Source: Embleya scabrispora DSM 41855 (GTDB lineage: Bacteria; Actinomycetota; Actinomycetes; Streptomycetales; Streptomycetaceae). Taken from it: DNA of 57,816 bases. Position numbers and translations under genes: made by a program. Shown here in pieces: positions 51,404-57,816 of this stretch. Within the stretch, counting starts at the first letter, position 1; each line of letters begins with the position of its first letter. The DNA lies in contig NZ_KB889694.1 in assembly GCF_000372745.1 (NCBI RefSeq), positions 8,256 through 66,071 of the forward strand. The letters run 5' to 3'. The notes under the pieces are model-generated. The model saw only the letters and a program-made list of their open reading frames with translations, was not told the origin of the DNA and searched no databases.

Positions 51404-52249
51404 ATGGACGTGTACATCTCGATCGACATGGAAGGTGTGGCGGGCATCGCCACGCTGGACCAGATCTGGCGCGGCGGCACCGGCTACCCGCGGGCCCAGC
51501 ACCTGATGACCGGTGAGGCGAACGCCGCGATCGAGGGCGCCTTCGCGGCGGGCGCGGAGCGCGTACTGATCAACGACAGCCACGGCACGATGGACAACCT
51601 GATCGCCGAGGACCTCGATCCCCGGGCCCGGATGATCCTCGGTTCGCCCAAGGCCCAGTGCATGGCCCATGGCCTGGGCCCACAGCACGCGGTGGCCCTG
51701 TTCGTCGGCTACCACGCGGCGGCCGGCAAGCCTGGCGTGCTCTCGCACACCTTCTCCGGCAACTTCACCTCGGTCAAACTGGGCGGCCGGCACGTCACCG
51801 AGGCCGAGGTCATCGCGCTGCTCGCGGCCCAGCACGGGGTGCCCATCGGGCTGGTCACCGGCGACAACCACGTGTGCTCGGTGGCCGAGGAGGCGTTCCC
51901 CGGTGTGGTCACCGCGCAGGTCAAGTCCGCCGAGGGGTGGGCCGCGGCCGACACCATGCACCCGTCCCTGGCCCGGGACCTGATCCGGGAGAAGGCCGCG
52001 CTGGCGGTCGCGAACGCGACCTCGCTGCGCGCGTTGCCGATGCCCGAGGAACTGGTCCTGGAGGTGGGTTTCCAACTCCCCCTGGCCGCCGAGTTCGCCA
52101 CCTCGGTGCCCGGTGCCGAACGCCTGGACCTGTTGACGGTGCGGTGCACGGCGGCGGATCCCGACACGCTGATGGACCTGATCAACCTCTGGTACTCGGT
52201 GGCCGCCCACGCCGCCGCCAACCACCTGCCGAACACCGGCAAGCGCTGA
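51404..52249 (+). CDS. dppA: M55-family zinc D-aminopeptidase (DppA-like)
   Basis: 281 residues. The five zinc ligands known from Bacillus subtilis DppA occur at the same residue numbers: Asp8 and Glu10 in SIDMEGVAG, His60 in NDSHG, His104 in GYHAAAG and Glu133 in HVTEAEV. His115 in VLSHTF matches the catalytic histidine. The family forms a large self-compartmentalised ring that removes N-terminal D-amino acids such as D-Ala. GGGAG precedes the ATG. It is divergent from the dipeptide-transporter operon across 255 bases, which fits breakdown of imported D-peptides. Confidence 0.94.
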   Translation: MDVYISIDMEGVAGIATLDQIWRGGTGYPRAQHLMTGEANAAIEGAFAAGAERVLINDSHGTMDNLIAEDLDPRARMILGSPKAQCMAHGLGPQHAVALFVGYHAAAGKPGVLSHTFSGNFTSVKLGGRHVTEAEVIALLAAQHGVPIGLVTGDNHVCSVAEEAFPGVVTAQVKSAEGWAAADTMHPSLARDLIREKAALAVANATSLRALPMPEELVLEVGFQLPLAAEFATSVPGAERLDLLTVRCTAADPDTLMDLINLWYSVAAHAAANHLPNTGKR

Positions 52250-52298
52250 GCATCCCCACCGGGCCCCACGGGCCCACCCGACCATTCACGGAGCGCAC

Positions 52299-53201
52299 AT
52301 GAGCACCGACCAAGAGCCGATCGAGCCGGCCAAGACCATCCGGGACATCTTCGACGCGGCCGAGGTCGACGGCTACCTGCACGTACGCGACCTCGACGGC
52401 GACGACGAGGTCGACTACCGCGCCGACGCCCCGGTCGTACTGGCCTCGGTCTTCAAGATTCCGATCGCCCTGGAGTACGCCCGCCAGGCCGCCGCGGGCC
52501 GGCTGGACCGGGCCGGGCGGCACGTGGTCACCGACGCCGACAAGGAAGGCGACGGCATCGGCACCGACGGCTGCATGCACGACGTCGAGATGAGCGCGCG
52601 CGACCTCGCCTACATGATGATGACGATGAGTGACAACGCGGCCACCGACATGGTGCTCGGTCTGGTCGGTCGCGAGAACGTGCGGGCGACGCTGGACGAG
52701 CTGGGCTGCCACGACACCTCGGTCACCGGGTGCAAGGAACTGTTCGCGAGCGTGATGTCCGATCTGGGCATCGACCGCGACGCCGCCGACGCCGCCGCGC
52801 AGCTCGCACAGATCACCCCCGACCGGCTTCGCGCGCTGGCGGTCCGCGACCCCGAGCACACCGCCTCGACCACCCCGCGCGAGATCACCAAGCTGCTCGC
52901 CGCCATCTGGCGCGACGAGGCCGGTCCGGCCGAGGCGTGCGCCGAGGTGCGCGAGATCATGGGCCGGCAGATCTGGCCGCACCGGCTCTCCTCCACGTTC
53001 GGGGACGAGATCCGGGTCTCCGGCAAGACCGGCACCCTGTGGGGCGTGCGCAACGAGGCCGGCGTCGTGGAATACCCGGACGGAAAGCGCTACGCCGTCG
53101 GGGTGTTCCTGCGCTCGGAGTCGATGGGCTTCCGCCTCCCGCGCGCCGACGCCGCGATCGGCCTGGCCGCGCGCGCCGCGATCGACCACCTGCGCGCCTG
53201 A
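52299..53201 (+). CDS. Cytoplasmic class A beta-lactamase-fold serine hydrolase
   Basis: 300 residues. Ser50-V-F-Lys53, Ser111-D-N113 and the KTG triad in VSGKTGTLWG are all present. There is no signal peptide, and an obvious omega-loop Glu166 equivalent is not seen, so a penicillinase role is unlikely. It lies 49 bases after the M55 aminopeptidase on the same strand and just before a strong terminator, so the two form a transcription unit. It may act on D-Ala-containing peptides or esters; the substrate is unknown. Confidence 0.88.
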   Translation: MSTDQEPIEPAKTIRDIFDAAEVDGYLHVRDLDGDDEVDYRADAPVVLASVFKIPIALEYARQAAAGRLDRAGRHVVTDADKEGDGIGTDGCMHDVEMSARDLAYMMMTMSDNAATDMVLGLVGRENVRATLDELGCHDTSVTGCKELFASVMSDLGIDRDAADAAAQLAQITPDRLRALAVRDPEHTASTTPREITKLLAAIWRDEAGPAEACAEVREIMGRQIWPHRLSSTFGDEIRVSGKTGTLWGVRNEAGVVEYPDGKRYAVGVFLRSESMGFRLPRADAAIGLAARAAIDHLRA

Positions 53202-53206
53202 CCCGG

Positions 53207-53247
53207 TGCCGTACCCGGCGACCCGTGCCCTGTCGCCGGGTACGGCA
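53207..53247. terminator. Perfect 16-bp hairpin terminator
   Basis: TGCCGTACCCGGCGAC pairs completely with GTCGCCGGGTACGGCA around a 9-base loop, starting six bases after the stop of the class A-fold gene. No U-tract follows. It also lies downstream of the convergent spermidine-synthase-like gene. Confidence 0.8.
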
Positions 53248-53323
53248 TCAGCGCGTGTTCCGGAGGGGGTTCGGGAACACGCCCGGGCCCCCGCGTCCCG
53301 ACCCGGCCTGCCGTCCCGCCGGG

Positions 53324-54055
53324 TCAGGACGCGGGGTCTCCCGGCTTGCGGGCCACGTAGACGGTGTTGGTCGCCGTACCGCCCTGCAACGGGTTGTCGA
53401 AGTCGACCACGTGCGCGGCGGAGTCCGCGAACACCTCGGCGAGTACCGCGCCGAACTCCGCGTCCGGCGGGTCGTTCGACCACAGTGCGAAGACGCCGTC
53501 CGGGTGCAGCCGATCGGCCAGCGCGCGCAGTCCGGCGGGCTGGTAGAGCGCCGCGTGGGTGGGGTGCAACACGTGCCGCGGCGAGTGGTCGACGTCCAGC
53601 AGGACGGCGTGGAATCGCCGACCCGGCGCCTGCGGATCCCAGCCCTGTGGATCGGCCGCCAGTGCGAAGAAGTCGCCGTGGACCAGCCGACAGCGAGGAT
53701 CGCCCGCCAGCGCGGCGCCCAGCGGCACCAGGCCGCGCCGATGCCAGTCGATCACCTCGCCGAGCGCGTCGACCACGATCAGGCTGCGTACCCGCGGATC
53801 GTCCAACGCCGCCCCGGCCGTGTATCCGAGCCCGAGCCCGCCCACCACGACATCGAGTTCGGCGCCGGGCAGCGCGGCCAGGCCGAGCCGGGTGAGCGCG
53901 ATCTCGCCGGCGGTGAACAGGCTGGACATCAGGAACTCGTCGCCGAGCTTGACCTCGTACACGTCCTCGCCGGTGACCGGGTCCCGCCTGCGGCGCAGAC
54001 TGATCTCCCCCATCGGCGTGGGCCGCCAGTCGAGTTCCTCGAAACGCGCGCTCAT
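53324..54055 (-). CDS. Spermidine synthase-like protein
   Basis: 243 residues, aminopropyltransferase/methyltransferase fold. The nucleoside pocket is in VVVGGLGLGYTAGAALDDPR and SLIVVDALGEVIDWHRRGLV, the active-site aspartate region in HAVLLDVDHSPRHVLHPTHA, and the end is FDNPLQGGTATNTVYVARK. It lacks the polyamine-binding YQ-rich text of true SpeE. Many actinobacterial homologues are uncharacterised, so polyamine synthesis is not certain. GAGGGTG precedes the ATG. Confidence 0.82.
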   Translation of the reverse strand: MSARFEELDWRPTPMGEISLRRRRDPVTGEDVYEVKLGDEFLMSSLFTAGEIALTRLGLAALPGAELDVVVGGLGLGYTAGAALDDPRVRSLIVVDALGEVIDWHRRGLVPLGAALAGDPRCRLVHGDFFALAADPQGWDPQAPGRRFHAVLLDVDHSPRHVLHPTHAALYQPAGLRALADRLHPDGVFALWSNDPPDAEFGAVLAEVFADSAAHVVDFDNPLQGGTATNTVYVARKPGDPAS

Positions 54056-54277
54056 CCGTGCACCCTCAACCGTGTCGGTGCCGCTCTCCGGCGCCAGTGG
54101 GTGGTCAGCCTATAGAGCGCGCGGACCTCGGAGCGCCACGCACGGGGCGGCCGAGCTTGGCGGCGGCCACGGAGCCGGGACCGATCTTTCGTCGGCGGCG
54201 ACGGTGCGACCCGGTGCGAGCGCGGCGGAGAGTGACGCCAGGCGAATGCCGGCGGAACCGACACCTGGAGCCCGACC

Positions 54278-55324
54278 ATGACCGCACTCGCAACGGACCC
54301 ACCGAGGCCGCGCCCGCGGATCCGCGACTTCGGCCACGCACTGGGCCGATTGAATCCCGGGGTGTGGAACGCGATCACCGACGTACCGAACGTACGCGTG
54401 GGCCACACCACGCTGTGCGACCCCGAAGCGGGGCTGTACTCGGGGGTGACCGCGATCGTGCCCGACGCGCTGCACACGCACGGCCCGCTGCGCGCGGGGC
54501 TGTTCGTCGGCAACGGCCCCGGGAAGCTCGTCGGAGCCACCCGACTGGTCGAACTCGGCGAACTGGAGACCCCGTTGTTGCTGACCTCCACCCTGTCCGC
54601 CTTCCGCGCCGCGGACGCCCTGCGGACCTGGCTGCCGGCGCCCGTCGATCCGTCACCGACCTCGGTCGATCCGGTGGTCGGCGAGATCGACGACACATGG
54701 TTGTCCCGGGCGCGCCCACGACCGCTGACCGCGGCGCACGTGCACACCGCGCTCGACACCGCCTCGACCGGGCCGGTGCCGCAGGGCAACGTGGGTGGGG
54801 GCACCGGTGCCTGCGCTCTGGGCTACAAGGCGGGCATCGGCACCGCGTCGCGCCGGGTGCCGACGGACACCGGCGAGGCGACCGTGGGCGTCCTGGTCCA
54901 GGCCAACATGTCCGGCGACCTGCGCCTGGGCGGCCAGGTGGTGCGGCCCACCTCGCTGGGCCTGCCGACCGCCGGACCGGTGCGCGAGCAGGGCTCGTGC
55001 GTGGTCGTGGTCGCCACCGACCTGCCCTGCTCCACGCGCGAGTTGACCCGGATCGCCGGCCGCGGCGTATTCGCCCTGGCCCGGGTCGGAGCGGCGTTCG
55101 CACACGGCAGCGGCGACTACGGGGTGGCCTTTTCCACCGCACCGCCGGGCGCGGCGGAGCCGCTGCCCTCGGCGCTGCTCGACACGGTGTTCGCGGCGGC
55201 CATGGACGCCGTCGAGGAGGCAGTCCTGGACGCGCTGTTGGCCGCCGAGACGGTGCACGCCCCGGCCGGACACCGGGCGGCGTACGCGCTGCCGCACGCG
55301 GCCGTCCGCCGCGCCCTCGGATGA
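54278..55324 (+). CDS. P1-family aminopeptidase (DmpA/BapA type)
   Basis: 348 residues. Self-processing N-terminal-nucleophile peptidase. The Gly239-Ser240 bond in REQGSCVVVVATD aligns with the autocleavage site Gly249-Ser250 of DmpA, and Asn210 in VGVLVQAN with the oxyanion asparagine. QGNVGGGTGACALGYKAG and ITDVPNVRVGHTTL are family hallmarks. DmpA-type enzymes release N-terminal L- or D-residues from amides and short peptides; BapA relatives cleave beta-peptides. It fits with the neighbouring D-aminopeptidase and peptide-uptake genes. Confidence 0.92.
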   Translation: MTALATDPPRPRPRIRDFGHALGRLNPGVWNAITDVPNVRVGHTTLCDPEAGLYSGVTAIVPDALHTHGPLRAGLFVGNGPGKLVGATRLVELGELETPLLLTSTLSAFRAADALRTWLPAPVDPSPTSVDPVVGEIDDTWLSRARPRPLTAAHVHTALDTASTGPVPQGNVGGGTGACALGYKAGIGTASRRVPTDTGEATVGVLVQANMSGDLRLGGQVVRPTSLGLPTAGPVREQGSCVVVVATDLPCSTRELTRIAGRGVFALARVGAAFAHGSGDYGVAFSTAPPGAAEPLPSALLDTVFAAAMDAVEEAVLDALLAAETVHAPAGHRAAYALPHAAVRRALG

Positions 55325-55604
55325 GCGACGCGGCGCCGCGCGCCCGCGCGCGGCGACCGGAGGAACCCTCCCGGTGGATGTCCGGGCCGACCCCGCCGAG
55401 TCCGGCCGCACCCGGCCCTACTCGGCCAGGCCCGGAATAGGGGGCGGCGCACCGGAACGGCTGTTTCCCACTTCGCGTTTTCCTCCCATTTTCCCCACAC
55501 GACGAATCGCATGATGACACTGTGTTCACGGGTCGACACCTACCGCAATCACCGGGTGGGGTCGGCATCGTTCGCGCGATCCGACGAAGTGGGAAGGGAC
55601 CGAC

Positions 55605-57242
55605 GTGAGTTCACAGGAACCGCAGCCGACCAGCCTCTACCCCGAACTGGACGAGGCGACCTTGACGCAGGTCGTCGAAGCACTGGAGACCGGGAGCACC
55701 GGGCAACTGGCCCCGGCCCGGGTGACCGAGGTCCGGGAGGCCCGGGCCCGGGCCGACTTCGCCAAGGTCACCGTGCCCGGCGCCGGGGGTGTGGGGCTGG
55801 ACGGCGGGCTCTGGCTGCACCGGGACGACCGACCCCGGCCGTTGATCGTGATGCCGTCGCCGTGGGTGAACCTGGGCTGGGTCGTCTACGCGGTGCAGGC
55901 GACCCTGTTCGCGCTCAAGGGCTACCACGTACTGGCTTACACCGCACGGGGGTTCGGCGCGTCCGAGGGCGAGGTCGAGGTGGCCGGCCCCGAGGATGTC
56001 GAGGACGGCACCGCGGCGATCGACTTCGCGGAGGGCCGGGCTCGGGGGGCGATCAGCGGCGTCGGCTTCCTCGGCGATTCCTACGGCTCCGGCATCAGTC
56101 AATTGGTCGCCGCCGAGGACACTCGGGTGGACGCGGTGGTGGCGCTGAGCACGTGGGGCGACCTGGGCGAGGCGTTCTACGAGAACGGCACCCGGCATCT
56201 CGCCGCGGTGTCCACACTGTTGGGCGCCGCCGCCGAGGCCCGGCTCAGCGAACGGACCCGGCAGGCGTTCGAGGACGTCCTGACCAACCCGGACGTGCAA
56301 CCTTCGCTGGACTGGGCGCTGCCGCGCTCGCCGCATCACCACGTCGGAAAAATCAACGGTCGCGGCGTGCCGATCCTGTACGCGAACGCCTGGCACGAGA
56401 CACTGTTCCCCGGCAACCAGACGCTGAAGATGTTCAACGCGCTGACCGGTCCCAAGCGCCTCCTGCTGTCCATCGGCGACCACTCGGGGCCGGAGTCGCC
56501 GGGCATCATCGGGCTGCCGAACCGGATCTGGGCGGACGCGCACCGGTGGTTCGACCATCATCTCAAGGACGTCGCCAACGGCATCGACACCGAGGGGCAG
56601 GTGGTCTCGCAGATCATGTGGAACGGCCCGGTCGAGGAGCAGCCCACGTGGGGTGCGGTCACCGGACACACCGAACGGCTGTACCTGTCCGGCCCCTCGA
56701 ACGGCGGCGACGGCACGCTCGCCGACAAGCCCGGGCTCGACACGGACGTCGTCTTCCGGTCCGGCGCCGACACTCCGGCCACCGTCGCGAACAAAATCAT
56801 CTTCTCCGGCTACGCGGAGATGGCCGGTCTGCCCAAGGACTACCCGACCGAGGAGATCGACCGCGCGCACGCGGGCGTCTGGAGCACCGTACCGTTGCCC
56901 GTCGCGATGAAGCTGCGCGGCGTCCCCCGACTGCGGCTGACCTACACGGCGGACGGGCCGCCGCCCACGCTGATCGCCCACCTCTTCGACGTGGATGCCG
57001 ACGGCGGGGCCCACATCATCACGCACGCGCCGTTCACCGACGTCGAGGGCACGACCGGGCAGCCGGTCACCCTGGACATCGCACTTCAGGCCACCGGCTA
57101 CAACGTCGCGGCCGGCCACCGGGTGATGCTGGTGCTGGACACGTTCGACCCCTTCTACGGGTCTGCGCCCGTCGTGGGAACCACGATCACGGTCTCCCCC
57201 TCCGAGGAGGATCCGTCCTACCTGGAACTCCCGGTGAGTTGA
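55605..57242 (+). CDS. CocE/NonD-type hydrolase (X-Pro dipeptidyl-peptidase-like)
   Basis: 545 residues. The alpha/beta hydrolase core has the nucleophile elbow GDSYG with Ser159 and an oxyanion region near MPSPWVNLGW. The C-terminal jelly-roll domain (RLRLTYTADGPPPTLIAHLF, AAGHRVMLVLDTFDPFYGSA) is that of the PepX_C family. Related enzymes are cocaine esterase, cephalosporin acylases and X-prolyl dipeptidyl peptidases. There is no signal peptide. The GTG start at 55605 follows GAAGGGA. About 280 bases without a gene precede it; these turn AT-richer near 55460-55530 and probably hold the promoter. Confidence 0.88.
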   Translation: MSSQEPQPTSLYPELDEATLTQVVEALETGSTGQLAPARVTEVREARARADFAKVTVPGAGGVGLDGGLWLHRDDRPRPLIVMPSPWVNLGWVVYAVQATLFALKGYHVLAYTARGFGASEGEVEVAGPEDVEDGTAAIDFAEGRARGAISGVGFLGDSYGSGISQLVAAEDTRVDAVVALSTWGDLGEAFYENGTRHLAAVSTLLGAAAEARLSERTRQAFEDVLTNPDVQPSLDWALPRSPHHHVGKINGRGVPILYANAWHETLFPGNQTLKMFNALTGPKRLLLSIGDHSGPESPGIIGLPNRIWADAHRWFDHHLKDVANGIDTEGQVVSQIMWNGPVEEQPTWGAVTGHTERLYLSGPSNGGDGTLADKPGLDTDVVFRSGADTPATVANKIIFSGYAEMAGLPKDYPTEEIDRAHAGVWSTVPLPVAMKLRGVPRLRLTYTADGPPPTLIAHLFDVDADGGAHIITHAPFTDVEGTTGQPVTLDIALQATGYNVAAGHRVMLVLDTFDPFYGSAPVVGTTITVSPSEEDPSYLELPVS

Positions 57243-57558
57243 CGATGCGATAGCCGATCACGCCTGCCGCCCGGCGCGCGGTGCGACCCTCCGATGGTCG
57301 CGCCGGCGCCGGGCAGCCCGTCGCCCGTTCCCTGTCCGGATATTCTCTGTTGTAGGCAACTTCCATGCACAGTACGGAGTTTGACAGATTTTGCCGACCG
57401 CTCGAACGCGCATTGAACGGGACCCGCCAACCGTGTGAGCGTTTGCCGATCGGGCACGAACCCGGCGGCCACGCTCGTCGGCGGTTCGCTCTCCTTGCGG
57501 ACACGCATGGCGAAGCCGGATTCGTGGTCGAGGTCTGCCTTCCACTCGAGGAGCCTCG
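57243..57558. other. Upstream region of the metallopeptidase gene
   Basis: No gene is seen. From about 57335 the sequence becomes less G+C-rich, with TATTCT (57341), a GTTG/CAAC inverted pair and a consensus TTGACA (57381-57386) that lacks a good -10 at the proper distance. It probably holds the promoter of the secreted peptidase gene. A short + strand frame at 57365-57562 is not supported by a ribosome site. Confidence 0.4.
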
Positions 57559-57816
57559 ATGAATCGCAAAACGGTGACGGCCGGGACTGTCCTGGCCGTG
57601 CTCGCCGGGTTGGCGGTCTCCACGACCGCGCAGTCGGCTTCCGCCGATCCGTCTCCCCCGCCCGGCTCGCAGTCGCTGGCGGTCTCCGCCGCCGACCGGG
57701 CCGCGGCCAGCGGTCTGGACTCCCTCGCCAAGGGTCCCGACGAGCAGTACCAACGGCAGTCGGTGACCCCCTGGGTCAACGGCCTCTACTCGGTCGCCTA
57801 CGAGCGCACCTACCGG
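57559..57816 (+). CDS. Secreted M4-type (thermolysin-like) metallopeptidase, N-terminal part only
   Basis: 86 codons run off the right edge. GAGGAG precedes the ATG. A Sec signal peptide (MNRKTVTAGTVLAVLAGLAV, cut near SASA) is followed by AADRAAASGLDSLAKGPDEQ and GLYSVAYERTYR, which look like the FTP propeptide of Streptomyces thermolysin-like neutral proteases. The catalytic HExxH lies beyond the window, so the family call rests on the propeptide alone. A secreted protease would supply peptides for the uptake genes upstream. Confidence 0.65.
   Translation, partial: MNRKTVTAGTVLAVLAGLAVSTTAQSASADPSPPPGSQSLAVSAADRAAASGLDSLAKGPDEQYQRQSVTPWVNGLYSVAYERTYR

Noticed and set aside
54278-55324. Loss of the nucleophile in the P1 peptidase, judged from VQANMSGDLR
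   Set aside because: That segment is the Asn210 region; the processing Gly-Ser pair is intact further on at residues 239-240.
57381-57386. TTGACA as the -35 of a complete promoter for the metallopeptidase gene
   Set aside because: No acceptable -10 hexamer occurs 16-18 bases downstream, so only a partial match can be claimed.
1-57816. tRNA, rRNA genes, insertion sequences or integrase/attachment sites
   Set aside because: I saw no transposase or integrase motifs, no terminal inverted repeats around a gene and no cloverleaf-like sequences, though short RNA genes could be missed by eye.

Overview
The window is very G+C-rich DNA, with almost every codon of the real genes ending in G or C. GTG and TTG starts are frequent and many genes overlap by ATGA or GTGA. 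Together with a chitinase under DasR-type operators, half a 'conservon', PucR/CdaR regulators and DtxR/IdeR-type iron boxes, this points to a filamentous actinomycete (Streptomycetaceae or a close relative). The genus cannot be fixed from the sequence. The content (catabolic, secreted and siderophore functions, several decayed genes, no core housekeeping genes) looks like an accessory chromosomal region.

Layout. 0-5.6 kb: a partial TetR gene divergent from an EthA-like Baeyer-Villiger monooxygenase, a convergent MMPL exporter whose stop overlaps the monooxygenase stop, and a StyA-like flavin monooxygenase. 6.1-7.5 kb: two coupled small membrane proteins and a NIPSNAP-like protein. 7.8-10.4 kb: a stand-alone Cas3 (helicase first, HD nuclease last, the type I-G arrangement) with no other cas gene or array in view. 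10.6-16.4 kb: a MalY/PatB-type aminotransferase, a dienelactone hydrolase and a secreted CBM2-FN3-FN3-GH18 chitinase whose promoter carries two DasR-like sites. 16.6-23.4 kb: a Methyltransf_19-type methyltransferase, an aldo/keto reductase relic, a nitrogen-catabolism group (agmatinase family, nitrilase family, an NCS1 permease broken by an internal deletion, divergent PucR regulator), and a DoxX gene with its own DasR-like site. 24.3-29.7 kb: a conservon-type sensor kinase and roadblock protein without the usual DUF742 and GTPase partners, then a branched-chain-amino-acid-type binding lipoprotein and a methyltransferase.

31.3-38.4 kb is the most notable block. A siderophore-interacting reductase is divergent from four tightly packed genes: ATP-grasp ligase, two IucA/IucC-type NIS synthetases and a PLP decarboxylase. 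This is the enzyme set of vibrioferrin biosynthesis (PvsA, PvsB, PvsD, PvsE) without the exporter PvsC. Three iron-box-like sequences lie in the divergent promoter region, so production and iron release are probably derepressed together when iron is short. A TmrB-like ATPase follows.

41.5-57.8 kb is a peptide-utilisation district. A CdaR/PucR regulator stands beside a six-gene translationally coupled operon (serine hydrolase, dipeptide-binding lipoprotein, DppB, a DppC-DppD fusion, DppF, GNAT acetyltransferase). Divergent from it are an M55 zinc D-aminopeptidase with all known ligands conserved and a cytoplasmic class A beta-lactamase-fold protein. A DmpA-type P1 aminopeptidase, a CocE-like hydrolase and the start of a secreted M4-type metallopeptidase follow. 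I read this as uptake and breakdown of D-amino-acid-containing peptides, perhaps from peptidoglycan, by analogy with the Bacillus dpp operon.
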